Made by a program: the position numbers and the translations under genes. The notes beneath the pieces were generated by a model. It had not been told where the DNA came from. It worked only from the letters and a program-made list of their open reading frames with translations, and made no database searches. DNA of 64,000 nt from CAG-390 sp964522215 (GTDB lineage Bacteria > Bacillota > Clostridia > Oscillospirales > CAG-272). The stretch spans positions 62,001 to 126,000 of the forward strand of contig CAZFVR010000002.1 in NCBI GenBank assembly GCA_964522215.1, read 5' to 3'. Shown piece by piece: positions 49,583 to 60,636 of this stretch. Within the stretch, counting starts at the first letter, position 1, and every line of letters begins with the position of its first letter.

Positions 49583-50332
49583 ATGATCCCGTTAAAAAGT
49601 AAAGAACAGATAGCCGAAATGAGCGATGCCTGCCGCATCACCGCCGAGGCCATGGCCAAGGCAATAGAGGTGATACGCGAGGGCGTCAGCACATGGGAGA
49701 TCGACCGGGTCATCCGTCGATATATCGAGAGCCGAGGTGCTAAACCTACCTTTCTCGGATACGGCGGATTCCCCGGAAGTGCATGCATAAGCCTGAACGA
49801 TGAGGTCATTCACGGTATCCCCTCCAAAAAGAAGATCCTTTTTGAGGGTGACATCGTGAAGATAGACGTTGGTGCGTTTTATCACGGTTTTACCGGCGAT
49901 ATGGCGCGTACCATACCCGTCGGGCGGGTGAGCGAGGATGTTCAAAGGCTGATCGATACCACCGAGCGGAGCTTTTATTGCGGAGTTGAACAATTCCGCG
50001 AGGGCAACCGCATAGGGGATATCGGCCACGCCATCCAAAGCTGCGTCGAGGCGGCCGGCTTCTCGGTGGTGAGAAGATATATCGGTCACGGCGTGGGGCA
50101 TGAGCTGCATGAGGATCCGGAGGTTCCAAACTTTGGAGTAGCCGGGCGAGGCGTGCGGCTTTGCACAGGCATGACACTTGCGATCGAGCCCATGGTAAAC
50201 ATGGGACGTTATGAGGTGCGTGAGCTTAGCGACGGTTGGACGGTCAAGACCGCTGACGGAACGCTATCGGCGCACTACGAAAACTCGGTAGCACTTACTG
50301 AGGACGGACCGAGGATACTTACGGTCGTCTGA
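49583..50332 (+). CDS. map: Methionine aminopeptidase, type I
   Basis: About 249 residues. It removes the initiator methionine from nascent proteins. Metal ligands are seen in KIDVGAFYHGFTGDMART (two Asp), IGHGVGHELHE (His), MTLAIEPMV (Glu) and HYENSVALTE (Glu). The start lies one base after the adk stop. Its ribosome site is weak (GGGCAAG), so translation probably depends on coupling to adk. Confidence 0.97.
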   Translation: MIPLKSKEQIAEMSDACRITAEAMAKAIEVIREGVSTWEIDRVIRRYIESRGAKPTFLGYGGFPGSACISLNDEVIHGIPSKKKILFEGDIVKIDVGAFYHGFTGDMARTIPVGRVSEDVQRLIDTTERSFYCGVEQFREGNRIGDIGHAIQSCVEAAGFSVVRRYIGHGVGHELHEDPEVPNFGVAGRGVRLCTGMTLAIEPMVNMGRYEVRELSDGWTVKTADGTLSAHYENSVALTEDGPRILTVV

Positions 50333-50353
50333 TATCGATAGGAGGAATGAAAC

Positions 50354-50572
50354 TTGCCGAAGGATGATGTAATTGAGTTTGAAGGTACCGTTATCGACGC
50401 TCTGCCGAATACGGTATTTAAGGTGCAGCTCCCCAACGGTCATATAGTGACCGCGCATATTTCGGGTAAGCTGCGGATGAACTATATAAGGATACTGCCC
50501 GGCGACCGCGTGACGGTCGAGGTCTCGGTGTACGACCTTACAAAGGGTCGCATCACATGGAGAGCAAAGTAA
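50354..50572 (+). CDS. infA: Translation initiation factor IF-1
   Basis: 72-residue OB-fold factor that binds the A-site of the 30S subunit. It reads [20 protein letters not shown], then [20 protein letters not shown] and GRITWRAK. It uses TTG as start, with AGGAGG 8 bases before. No KOW-domain gene lies between map and infA, unlike in many Clostridia. Confidence 0.97.
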   Translation: MPKDDVIEFEGTVIDALPNTVFKVQLPNGHIVTAHISGKLRMNYIRILPGDRVTVEVSVYDLTKGRITWRAK

Positions 50573-50708
50573 TAAACGCGGTGCTTCTTGCTTTGAACCC
50601 TAAGGGCTCCAAGCGAGGATCTAATGCAAGAGCGTATGTTACAGAAAGCTCACTATCCTATCGTTATTTAGTTCGTTGGTAAAAAATCAGAAAGGTATGG
50701 TCAGATAA
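50573..50708 (+). other. Gap between infA and rpmJ
   Basis: 136 bases without a gene. A weak CCCTAAGGG element lies near 50608, and AGAAAGG comes before rpmJ. No strong structure was recognised. Confidence 0.4.
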
Positions 50709-50822
50709 ATGAAAGTAAAGCCATCCGTAAAAAAGATCTGCGAAAAGTGCAAGATCATAAAAAGACATGGCCGTGTAATGGTCATATGCGAAAACCCCAA
50801 GCACAAACAGCGTCAGGGTTAA
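50709..50822 (+). CDS. rpmJ: 50S ribosomal protein L36
   Basis: 37-residue zinc-ribbon protein, starting [20 protein letters not shown] and ending [13 protein letters not shown]. The three Cys and one His zinc ligands are intact. It lies in its usual place between infA and rpsM. The ribosome site AGAAAGG is moderate. Confidence 0.95.
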   Translation: MKVKPSVKKICEKCKIIKRHGRVMVICENPKHKQRQG

Positions 50823-50854
50823 GCGAAAAACAGTAGAAGAAAGGATCAAACAGA

Positions 50855-51223
50855 ATGGCTCGTATAGCTGGTGTTGATATTCCTAATCAGAAGCGCGTCG
50901 AGATCGCCCTTACCTACATTTACGGTATAGGCCGCAAGAGCGCCAACGATATCCTTGTAAAGACGGGCATCGACCCCGATACCCGCGCTAAGGATCTTAC
51001 CGAAGAGCAGGTTGCCAAGCTGCGTGATGAGATCGAGAACAACTATGTGGTTGAGGGTGACCTCCGCCGTGACGTTGCTCTTAACATCAAGCGTCTGGTC
51101 GAGATCAACTGCTACCGCGGTATCAGACACAGAAAAGGTCTCCCTGTAAGAGGTCAGAGAACCAAGACCAATGCAAGAACACGCAAGGGTCCGGCGAAGA
51201 CCATCGCAAACAAGAAGAAGTAA
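50855..51223 (+). CDS. rpsM: 30S ribosomal protein S13
   Basis: 122-residue head protein contacting the P-site tRNA. It starts [20 protein letters not shown] and ends with the basic tail [28 protein letters not shown] lies before the ATG. Confidence 0.97.
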   Translation: MARIAGVDIPNQKRVEIALTYIYGIGRKSANDILVKTGIDPDTRAKDLTEEQVAKLRDEIENNYVVEGDLRRDVALNIKRLVEINCYRGIRHRKGLPVRGQRTKTNARTRKGPAKTIANKKK

Positions 51224-51236
51224 AGGAGCATAAGAA

Positions 51237-51635
51237 ATGGCTAACGTTTCTGCCAAGAAGGTCATCAAAAAGCGCCGCGAACGTAAAAATATACAGTTCG
51301 GACAGGTACACATCCGTGCGACCTTCAACAATACTATCGTTACAATCACCGATATGGACGGCAACGCTATTTCGTGGGCATCTGCCGGAGAGCTTGGTTT
51401 CAAGGGCTCCCGTAAGTCCACTCCGTTTGCCGCACAGTCCGCCTCCGAGACAGCTGCAAAGGCTGCCATCGAGCACGGCCTTAAGTCGGTAGAGGTATAT
51501 GTCAGAGGCCCCGGATCGGGACGTGAGTCCGCCATCCGTGCGCTTGAGACCGTAGGCCTCCAGATCACCATGATCAAGGACGTAACACCCGTTCCTCACA
51601 ACGGCTGCCGTCCCCCCAAACGCCGCCGCGTTTGA
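51237..51635 (+). CDS. rpsK: 30S ribosomal protein S11
   Basis: 132-residue platform protein. It contains [40 protein letters not shown] and the C-terminal [24 protein letters not shown] precedes the ATG. Confidence 0.97.
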   Translation: MANVSAKKVIKKRRERKNIQFGQVHIRATFNNTIVTITDMDGNAISWASAGELGFKGSRKSTPFAAQSASETAAKAAIEHGLKSVEVYVRGPGSGRESAIRALETVGLQITMIKDVTPVPHNGCRPPKRRRV

Positions 51636-51662
51636 TCAAAAAAACACAGGAGGAACCAGAGA

Positions 51663-52289
51663 ATGGCAAGATATATTGGCTCTGCATGCAAGATATGCCG
51701 CAGAGAAGGCACCAAGCTCTATCTTAAGGGCGAGCGCTGCACAAGCGACAAGTGCGCATTTGAGCGCAGACCTGTTGCTCCCGGTCAGCACGGTGCAGCC
51801 AGAAAGAAACAGAGAGAGTACGGTCTGCAGCTCCGCGAGAAGCAGAAAGTCAAGAGATACTACGGCATGGTCGAGAAGCAGTTCCTTAACTACTTCCACG
51901 AGGCCGACCGCCTTGAGGGTATGACCGGTGAGAACCTGCTTATACTCCTTGAGCGCAGACTTGACAACGCCGTATACAGAATGGGCATCGGCGACAGCCG
52001 CAAGGAGACCCGTCAGATCGTTCTGCACGGCCACATCCTTGTAAACGGTAAAAAGGTAAACATCCCCTCCTACCGTCTGCGTGTAGGCGACGTTATCAGC
52101 GTTGCAGAAAACAGCCGCAAGAGCGAGAGAATGAAAGCCTTTATCGAATCCCTGGAGAAGAAGAGCGCTCCGAAGTGGCTTGAGATCAATGCAAACGATG
52201 CATCTGCAAAGGTCGCATCGCTTCCTGCAAGAGACGATATCGAGCAGAGCTTCAACGAGCAGCTTATCGTCGAGCTTTATTCCAAGTAA
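51663..52289 (+). CDS. rpsD: 30S ribosomal protein S4, zinc-type N-terminus
   Basis: 208-residue 16S-binding protein. The N-terminus has a four-cysteine zinc site ([24 protein letters not shown]). The S4 RNA-binding domain is in [20 protein letters not shown] and [26 protein letters not shown] precedes the ATG. In several bacteria S4 regulates this part of the cluster. A 128-base gap before rpoA follows. Confidence 0.97.
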   Translation: MARYIGSACKICRREGTKLYLKGERCTSDKCAFERRPVAPGQHGAARKKQREYGLQLREKQKVKRYYGMVEKQFLNYFHEADRLEGMTGENLLILLERRLDNAVYRMGIGDSRKETRQIVLHGHILVNGKKVNIPSYRLRVGDVISVAENSRKSERMKAFIESLEKKSAPKWLEINANDASAKVASLPARDDIEQSFNEQLIVELYSK

Positions 52290-52417
52290 TACCGGCAGCC
52301 ACGGGGTCACCATGGCAGCCGGAACCGACATCGACGGCCACGGACCTTATGGCATCAACAATTGCGCATAGATATAAAAACGCAAGCTGAAAAATATAGT
52401 TGGAGGGTATATTTGGA
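52290..52417 (+). other. Gap between rpsD and rpoA
   Basis: 128 bases without a gene. The first 60 bases are GC-rich with repeated motifs (CCGGCAGCCACGG at 52291-52303, GGCAGCCGG at 52315, GGCCACGG at 52337) able to pair locally. GGAGG of rpoA is at the end. Confidence 0.4.
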
Positions 52418-53395
52418 ATGATTGAAATAGAAAAGCCCAATATCGCAACGGTGAATTTGAGCGAGGACGGAAGAACCGGAACATTTGTTGTTGAACCGCT
52501 TGAGCGTGGCTACGGCATCACTCTCGGCAACTCGCTGAGACGTGTACTGCTCAGCTCGCTGCCCGGCGTTGCCGTCACCTCCATCAAGGTGGATGGCGTG
52601 CTGCACGAATTTTCCACAGTCCCCGGCATGACCGAGGATATGACCGAGTTTGTTCTTAACGTAAAGGGCATAGTTGCAAAGCTTCACACCTCAAATCCCA
52701 AGACCGTCATTCTTGACGTAACGGGACCCCACAAGGTGGTTGCAGGAGACATAAAGCAGGATTCTGATATTGAGATACTCAATCCCGATCATGTTTTGGC
52801 AACACTTTCAGAGGGTGGACATCTGTTTGCCGAGCTCACCTTTGAGTGCGGCCGCGGATATGTATCACAGGATCGAAACAAGCTGATCCATGCCGATGCA
52901 TACGGTCCTAATGTAAGCGCGCCTATCGGTCTCATATACACCGACTCGATCTACACACCTGTTTATAACGTCAGCTACAATGTGGAGAACACACGTGTGG
53001 GCAGTAACATTGCCGATTACGATAAGCTGACTCTTGAAGTCCTTACAAACGGGACTATAACGGCAAAAGAAGCGATTTCACTCGGCGCCAAGATTCTCAA
53101 CGAGCATCTCAACTTGTTTGTGGATTTGTCGGATGAAGCAAAGAACGCTGAAATAATGGTCGTTAGCGGCGAAAGCCCGAAGGAAAAAGTTCTTGAGATG
53201 ACCATTGAGGATCTTGACCTGTCCGTGCGTAGCTTCAACTGCTTGAAGCGCGCACAGATCGACACGGTCGCAGATCTTGTCAGCCGCTCCGAGGACGAAA
53301 TGATCAAGGTGCGTAACCTCGGTAAGAAATCGCTTGAAGAAGTTACCCAAAAGCTCCAATCGCTTGGTCTCGGCCTGCGCCGTGACGAAGAATAA
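52418..53395 (+). CDS. rpoA: RNA polymerase alpha subunit
   Basis: About 325 residues. The N-terminal assembly domain has [20 protein letters not shown] and [19 protein letters not shown]. The C-terminal domain, which contacts UP elements and activators, has [20 protein letters not shown] and [23 protein letters not shown] 52418 is preferred because GGAGG lies 11 bases before and IEIEKPNI is the normal beginning. Confidence 0.98.
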   Translation: MIEIEKPNIATVNLSEDGRTGTFVVEPLERGYGITLGNSLRRVLLSSLPGVAVTSIKVDGVLHEFSTVPGMTEDMTEFVLNVKGIVAKLHTSNPKTVILDVTGPHKVVAGDIKQDSDIEILNPDHVLATLSEGGHLFAELTFECGRGYVSQDRNKLIHADAYGPNVSAPIGLIYTDSIYTPVYNVSYNVENTRVGSNIADYDKLTLEVLTNGTITAKEAISLGAKILNEHLNLFVDLSDEAKNAEIMVVSGESPKEKVLEMTIEDLDLSVRSFNCLKRAQIDTVADLVSRSEDEMIKVRNLGKKSLEEVTQKLQSLGLGLRRDEE

Positions 53396-53448
53396 GCGAT
53401 GGGCAGGGTAAAGCGAAACGAAAAGAAACATTAAGGAGGGAGCATAAG

Positions 53449-53871
53449 ATGCCCGGAACCAGAAAGCTCGGCAGACCCACCGCTCACAGAAACGCGATGC
53501 TTCGCGGACTTGTGACCTATCTGCTTGAGAACGGTAAGGTCGAGACGACTCTCACCCGTGCGAAGGAAGTTCGCGCGATGGCTGATAAGATGATCACTCT
53601 CGGCAAAGATAACACACTTGCAAGCCGCCGTGCTGCTCTTGCTTATATTACCAAAGAGGATGTTGTTACTAAGCTGTTCACACAGATAGCACCCCTCTAT
53701 GCCGATGTAAACGGCGGTTACACCGCTATTTACAAGCTCGGTCCCCGTCGCGGCGATGCAGCCGAGATGGCCATCATCACTCTGACAAAGAGCGTTGAGG
53801 AAAAGGTCGAGGAAAAGAGCAAGAAGAAAGCCAAGAACGCTGATAAGGCAGAGGACGCAAAGGCCGAATAA
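53449..53871 (+). CDS. rplQ: 50S ribosomal protein L17
   Basis: 140-residue protein near the tunnel exit, starting [20 protein letters not shown] and containing [20 protein letters not shown]. The last 25 residues are a Lys/Glu/Ala-rich tail ([20 protein letters not shown]) beyond the core fold. AAGGAGGG precedes the ATG. It ends the ribosomal cluster before a terminator. Confidence 0.97.
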   Translation: MPGTRKLGRPTAHRNAMLRGLVTYLLENGKVETTLTRAKEVRAMADKMITLGKDNTLASRRAALAYITKEDVVTKLFTQIAPLYADVNGGYTAIYKLGPRRGDAAEMAIITLTKSVEEKVEEKSKKKAKNADKAEDAKAE

Positions 53872-53886
53872 GCCTGCGCACTCAAG

Positions 53887-53923
53887 GGCTGACCCGCCAA
53901 AGGTGGGTCGGCCCACTTTTTCT
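53887..53923 (+). terminator. Terminator of the ribosomal cluster
   Basis: A GC-rich stem (53888-53898 with 53902-53912, G-U pairs included), three-base A loop, then CACTTTTTCTT. Confidence 0.75.
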
Positions 53924-53933
53924 TAAAAAAAGA

Positions 53934-53962
53934 TTGACAATCGCATGCCGATAATGTATAAT
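53934..53962 (+). promoter_or_regulatory. Promoter of hisS
   Basis: TTGACA (53934-53939), 17 bases, TATAAT (53957-53962). The leader is about 138 nt and shows no T-box. Confidence 0.8.
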
Positions 53963-54107
53963 TAAAAGACGTGAAAATGATCGTTCGTATCGGCCTGACG
54001 AGCGATAGATGGAACGATCGGATCGATAGAATGTAAATACAAAACGTAGAAGAACACGAAAACAAAAACAGAGCCTCCCCGTATGGCGCGGGGAAAAGGG
54101 AGAAAAG

Positions 54108-55337
54108 ATGCAACTTATAAAAACGCCTACCAAGGGTATGAACGACTATCTTCCGCGCGAGACCAGACTGCGCGAGTATGTTAAGAGCGTAATAATCCGT
54201 GCTTACGAAAAGAGCGGATTTTCAATGATAGAGACCCCGGCAGTTGAACATATAGAAAACCTTACCGGAAAAAACGGCGGAGATAATGAAAAGCTGATAT
54301 TTAAGATCATGAAGCGCGGCGAAAAACTCAACGAGGCGGCCGCGGGCGATGCCGAGCTTTGCGACAGCGGGCTCAGATACGATCTTACCGTGCCGCTTTC
54401 AAGATACTACGCCAACAATCAAGCCAAGCTTACAACTCCGTTTATGGCAATGCAAATTGGCAATGTTTGGCGTGCCGACCGTCCGCAAAAGGGGCGTTTT
54501 CGCCAGTTTACGCAGTGCGATATCGATATCCTCGGCGATGCCACTCCGCTGGCCGAGATCACACTCATCTCCGCCACTACGGGCGTTTTGCGTGAGCTGG
54601 GCTTTGATAACTTTACCGTCCGCATAAACGACCGCCGCCTGCTTAAGGTGTGCGCCGACTATTGCGGCTTTGCACCGGAGGACTGCGACCGTGTGTTCAT
54701 CTCGCTTGATAAGATGGATAAGATCGGTCTTGGCGGTGTCAGAGAGGATCTTATATCCGAGGGCTTTGCGCCTGAAATGGTAGATAAATATATCGCACTG
54801 TATGATGGCGGAGATGTAAGCGTAGCGGACTTTGTGCGTGACCGTCTCGGTGGCAACGGTGCGGATATAGCGGCATCTCTTGAGGGGATAATGCGCTGTG
54901 CCACCGCGGCAACGGCGGGCGGATGCAGCCTTAAATTCGATCCCACTCTCGTGCGTGGCATGTCCTATTACACCGGCACGATATTTGAAATAAGCATGGA
55001 TGGCTACGGCTACGCAGTTGGCGGCGGCGGAAGATATGATGAGATGCTGGCCAAGTTCTCAGGAATGAAGACCCCTGCATGTGGCTTTTCACTTGGCTTT
55101 GAGCGCATAGTGGCCGCACTGGCCGACCGCGGCTTTGAGCCGCCGGCGGCAGAACGTCGCGTGGTGTTTTTGGCCGCTAAGGGCATGGAGGAGGAGCGCA
55201 TGCTTGCCATGTTTGCGGATGCGGCGGCTCTGCGTGCCGAGGGCGCACAGGTGCTCGTTACCCCGCGTATGAAAAATGTGGGCTTCCAAAAGACCAAGCT
55301 TTCGGAGGACGGATATACAGAGTTCGTTGAGTATTGA
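54108..55337 (+). CDS. hisS: Histidyl-tRNA synthetase
   Basis: Charges tRNA-His in the cytoplasm. The 409 residues show class II motif 1 (SGFSMIETPAVEHIENL), motif 2 (VWRADRPQKGRFRQFTQCDI), the histidine-specific RGMSYYTGTIFEI and motif 3 (CGFSLGFERIVAAL). These mark a true synthetase and not HisZ. The anticodon-binding domain is short, about 65 residues, ending at DGYTEFVEY, where 85-95 are common. GGGAG precedes the ATG. It has its own promoter and a bidirectional terminator shared with the AGCS gene. Confidence 0.93.
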   Translation: MQLIKTPTKGMNDYLPRETRLREYVKSVIIRAYEKSGFSMIETPAVEHIENLTGKNGGDNEKLIFKIMKRGEKLNEAAAGDAELCDSGLRYDLTVPLSRYYANNQAKLTTPFMAMQIGNVWRADRPQKGRFRQFTQCDIDILGDATPLAEITLISATTGVLRELGFDNFTVRINDRRLLKVCADYCGFAPEDCDRVFISLDKMDKIGLGGVREDLISEGFAPEMVDKYIALYDGGDVSVADFVRDRLGGNGADIAASLEGIMRCATAATAGGCSLKFDPTLVRGMSYYTGTIFEISMDGYGYAVGGGGRYDEMLAKFSGMKTPACGFSLGFERIVAALADRGFEPPAAERRVVFLAAKGMEEERMLAMFADAAALRAEGAQVLVTPRMKNVGFQKTKLSEDGYTEFVEY

Positions 55338-55355
55338 TCTACCTATATAATATTT

Positions 55356-55396
55356 CAAGAAACAAAGCCGAGTCGCCGACTCGGCTTTGTTTCTTG
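55356..55396. terminator. Bidirectional terminator between hisS and the AGCS gene
   Basis: A perfect 19-bp stem (55356-55374 with 55378-55396) with a GCC loop. The arms end in A-rich and T-rich sequence, so it can act for both converging genes. Confidence 0.85.
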
Positions 55397-55408
55397 GGGG
55401 AGAGCGTG

Positions 55409-56851
55409 TCAGCTGCCGTCCTTTTTTGATATTGTCGCCGTCTCCCCACGGACCTCGCGGCGGAGGGCGAGTAGGGCGGCAAGGTTTATCATAGTCATCA
55501 CACCGATGATCATATCCGCGATCGCCCAAGCGGAGGCGGCTGTCATAACCGCGCCGATATACGCGGAGGCGGCATAGACAACATTAAACCACGCAACGGT
55601 GCGGCGGCGGGCGGACGGTCCGAGGCCGAGCTGAGCTATGCACTCCTGGCCGTAAAATGCCCAGCATGCAACGGTGGCGGCGGCAAACAGCAATACGGCG
55701 GCGGCAAGCGGCAATACCGCCCACTTGCCAAGCGCTGAGGCGTACGCCGCTATCGTCATCATGGCAGGATCGTGGCTGTAGAGCACAGCCGCATCATAAT
55801 TAGTAAGCACCACCAAAGCAGTCGCGGCTGCAAGCACCAGCGTATCAACTACCACCTCAGCGATGCCCAAAAAGCCCTGCCGCACCGCCGAGCTTGTGTT
55901 GGCTGTCGCGTGCGCGAGCGGGGAAGTTCCACTGCCCGCCTCGTTAGATATCAGCCCGCGACTGACGCCGCAGCGCACGGCGCGAGAGGTAAAAAAGCCG
56001 AATATGCCGCCGATGATCCGTGCTGATATGCTCCCGTTGCCCGCAATGCCGTCGGTAAAGCTAAAGGCATCGCGCAGGATAAATGCAAGTACTCGCGGCA
56101 GCTCACTCGCGCGCAGGATCAGCGCCGCTATCGATAGAATAAAAAAACCAACGCTTATAAACGGTACTATCACGCCGCAAATGGAGGAGATGCGCCGTCC
56201 GCCTCCGCGTGCGATAAAAAATACCGCCAAGGCCATCACCGCACCGAATATCCGTGGGTCTGTGCCGGTACTGCCCAAAAGAGCTCCCGCTGCGGCGTTG
56301 ACCTGTAACATGCACCCCATTCCGATGGCGTTGAGGATGCAAAGCAGTGCGAATAAGTGCCCCGCCAGCCTGCCGCGCTGCGGGCGTGCGGGATCTCCCA
56401 AGGCATCCTCTATATAGATCGGCGCACCTCCGTGCCACTCCCCACTAATGCGCCGGCGGTGCTTTATGCCAAGCAAGGTCTCGGAATACTTAAGCGAGGT
56501 GGCAAGCAGTGCGGATATCATCATCCAAAACACCGCGCCCGCGCCACCCGCCCATATGGCGGCGGCAACGCCTGCAATATTGCCCACACCAAGCGTTCCC
56601 GCAAGAGCCAGTGCCAGCGCGCGGGCAGGTGAGTTGCGCCTCCCTTGATCGCCCCGCGCTTCGATCGTTCTGCTTTCATATTCATTGCCACGCTCACCGG
56701 CGGCGCGGGACGGTGGTGAGTACAGCATACGCACGCCGCGCCATAGTCGGCGTGGGTGCCAAAGACCGGTGTATATACCCAGGTAAAGCCCGGATGCCGA
56801 GAGTGCCGCCGGCAACAGTGTGCCGAGTATACGGTTAAAAAGATCTATCAT
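55409..56851 (-). CDS. AGCS-family amino acid (alanine/glycine):cation symporter
   Basis: 480-residue membrane transporter with about ten helices. Family signatures include LALAGTLGVGNIAGVAAAIW near the N-terminus and GLISNEAGSGTSPLAHATAN in the middle, the substrate/sodium region. Members import alanine, glycine or glutamine with Na+ or H+. Between the first and second helices there is an unusual hydrophilic insert rich in Arg/Glu (PPSRAAGERGNEYESRTIEA, about residues 45-75). ATG 56851 has ACGGAG before it; the longer frame from 56920 has none. Confidence 0.9.
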   Translation of the reverse strand: MIDLFNRILGTLLPAALSASGLYLGIYTGLWHPRRLWRGVRMLYSPPSRAAGERGNEYESRTIEARGDQGRRNSPARALALALAGTLGVGNIAGVAAAIWAGGAGAVFWMMISALLATSLKYSETLLGIKHRRRISGEWHGGAPIYIEDALGDPARPQRGRLAGHLFALLCILNAIGMGCMLQVNAAAGALLGSTGTDPRIFGAVMALAVFFIARGGGRRISSICGVIVPFISVGFFILSIAALILRASELPRVLAFILRDAFSFTDGIAGNGSISARIIGGIFGFFTSRAVRCGVSRGLISNEAGSGTSPLAHATANTSSAVRQGFLGIAEVVVDTLVLAAATALVVLTNYDAAVLYSHDPAMMTIAAYASALGKWAVLPLAAAVLLFAAATVACWAFYGQECIAQLGLGPSARRRTVAWFNVVYAASAYIGAVMTAASAWAIADMIIGVMTMINLAALLALRREVRGETATISKKDGS

Positions 56852-56979
56852 GTAAGCTCCGTGCGACATATATTTTCGTTTTATCGCATTATAATATATA
56901 TTCGGACACAGTGTTGGCAATTACAAAATCGTCTGCTAAAAATAAATGTTAAATATGTGTTAATTCACGCTCTTACCCC

Positions 56980-57007
56980 TTGATTTTTTCCAATATCGTG
57001 GTACAAT
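56980..57007 (+). promoter_or_regulatory. Promoter of groESL
   Basis: TTGATT (56980-56985), 16 bases, TACAAT (57002-57007), directly upstream of the CIRCE element. Confidence 0.75.
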
Positions 57008-57019
57008 TATACTTGTAAG

Positions 57020-57046
57020 TTAGCACTCGGGTCAAACGAGTGCCAA
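57020..57046 (+). promoter_or_regulatory. CIRCE operator (HrcA site)
   Basis: TTAGCACTC (57020-57028), nine bases, GAGTGCCAA (57038-57046). This matches the CIRCE consensus with one mismatch in the second arm. It predicts repression of groESL by HrcA, which is not encoded in this window. Confidence 0.95.
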
Positions 57047-57049
57047 TAG

Positions 57050-57391
<342 letters not shown>

Positions 57392-57402
57392 GAACAAAGT
57401 AA

Positions 57403-59061
<1,659 letters not shown>

Positions 59062-59100
59062 TCTAAATAATATCTCGGCCGTGCATCGGTCGTGATACTA

Positions 59101-59130
59101 CCTGCCGCCGCAGATATCTGCGGCGGCAGG
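59101..59130 (+). terminator. Terminator after groEL
   Basis: A perfect 30-bp palindrome followed by CTTCTTTTTGG, 39 bases past the groEL stop. Confidence 0.85.
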
Positions 59131-59274
59131 CTTCTTTTTGGACGTGGGTGCAAGACGTGTGCATGGACGGATATCTTTCTTTTATTTGCCAATTTCGGTG
59201 CTTCGTTTTTCGTATAAGATGCATATTTTTTTATAAATATCGCATCTTTTTTTGTTGTAGAATTGATTAAAATA

Positions 59275-59303
59275 TTGACACGCTTAATTTATTGTGCTAT
59301 AAT
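59275..59303 (+). promoter_or_regulatory. Promoter of the surface-protein gene
   Basis: TTGACA (59275-59280), 17 bases, TATAAT (59298-59303). A small palindrome TGGCCATAGGCCA (59318-59330) lies in the 5' leader and could be an operator. The rest of the gap 59131-59383 is AT-rich without a gene. Confidence 0.8.
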
Positions 59304-59383
59304 TGAATCATCTTAATTGGCCATAGGCCATAAAGAAAGGTGAAAAAACAAAGAAAAAAGTACTTTCTGTTCTTCTTTGCGCT

Positions 59384-60399
59384 ATGATGCTGGCATCCAT
59401 GCTCTGCATGTCGATATCCGCCGCTGATTACGCCACTGCCGCTGACGGCGATGTTCTTTACGATGTAAAGTTTAACGAGACAGCAGGCTTTGTCCCCACG
59501 ATCCTTGTTGATGACAAAGGTGGTCACACTGTGGACGTCTCCACGGACGGCACAACAGTAAAGCTTTCCTACAATGACGTCACCAAGGGTAAATTCTACT
59601 GGGGCGGTACATTTGACGGCTTTGAGGTCGGCGAAGGCAAAACATACACTCTTTCCGGTAAGATCCAGATAGAGGGTACAAATGCCGGTGTATACTACAA
59701 TGTAGCCAAGGAAAATCTCGGCTCTAACTACAAGAAGATGTACGGTGTATACGGCGGTCGTGCGGATAATCACGATATGTCCCTTGTGTGTGGTGGTGCC
59801 AAGTATGTTGGTTCCGTCCTTAAGGAGGATGGTACACTCGTTTGCGATGGTTCTGCTTACGCAAAGTATGACTTCCAGGCCGCTATGGCAGCTAACGCTG
59901 ACGGCTTCTGCCGGATCGACATCGTTGTTGATGGCTGGGATTACTCCGTTTACTTCAACGGCGTTCTCTTTGATAAGCACATTGGTACTGCCAATGATTT
60001 TGCGGCTGATTGCACCAACAGCTCCCTTGGCTTTGCTGTATATCTTTACAACAAGAACTCCGCTATCACAGCCAAGGATTTCGTTCTCTACAAGGGCGAT
60101 GTCGTTAACAACGCACCCGTTGTCACCGAGCCTGTAACCGAGCCTGTTGCAACCGAGCCTCCCGCCACTGAGCCCACCGCNNNNNNNNNNNNNNNNNNNN
60201 NNNNNNNNNNNNNNNNNNNNNNNNNNNNNNNNNNNNNNNNNNNNNNNNNNNNNNNNNNNNNNNNNNNNNNNNNNNNNNNNCCGCCACTGAGCCCACCGCT
60301 CCCTCCACCGGCGATAACGCTGTTATCATCGTTCTGGCCGTTGCTATGGTCGCACTGCTCGGCACTGCCGTAACAGTTAAGACTGTTCGCGAGAAATAA
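59384..60399 (+). CDS. Secreted surface protein with Thr-Glu-Pro repeats and a PSTGD-type anchor, interrupted by a gap
   Basis: An export signal (KKKVLSVLLCAMMLASMLCM, then SISAADY) is followed by a beta-rich domain of about 220 residues (VLYDVKFNETAGFVPTILVD, FDGFEVGEGKTYTLSGKIQI, DIVVDGWDYSVYFNGVLF), which looks like a concanavalin-like or carbohydrate-binding fold. Thr-Glu-Pro repeats come next, then the N gap. After it, one frame gives ATEPTAPSTGDNA, a hydrophobic helix and KTVREK. That is an LPxTG-like tail, so the protein is probably wall- or membrane-anchored. The start is unresolved: 59384 is the first ATG, but the signal's basic part lies upstream and joins GTG 59340 only if the A6 run (59343-59348) had one more A. 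The gap size, and hence the frame across it, is unknown. Confidence 0.75.
60181..60280. other. Assembly gap of 100 Ns
   Basis: Exactly 100 undetermined bases, usually a placeholder for unknown length. Both flanks carry the same CCGCCACTGAGCCCACCGC, so the break lies inside a tandem repeat coding ATEPTA-type units. Confidence 0.98.
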
Positions 60400-60419
60400 T
60401 CGAATTATCATTCAATATA

Positions 60420-60455
60420 AGAGACTGTCGCCACGGCGACAGTCTCTGTTTTTTA
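60420..60455 (+). terminator. Terminator of the surface-protein gene
   Basis: A 13-bp perfect stem (60420-60432 with 60435-60447), two-base loop, then GTTTTTT. Confidence 0.85.
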
Positions 60456-60531
60456 CAGTCGCATCGCAACTGACGGTTGCGAAAAAAGTCAAAAAATCGG
60501 TTGCGGTGGCCGCAAAAACGATATTTGTTGC

Positions 60532-60560
60532 TTGACATTGCTCGTGTATTGCGGTATAAT
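60532..60560 (+). promoter_or_regulatory. Promoter of the ROK kinase gene
   Basis: TTGACA (60532-60537), 17 bases, TATAAT (60555-60560): full consensus. Confidence 0.8.
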
Positions 60561-60636
60561 ATCATCAGAGGCAGTGCGCTGTGTCGCACATATGCCAAAA
60601 ACAGCAAACAGCCGCAACTGCGGCGGGAGGACAAAA

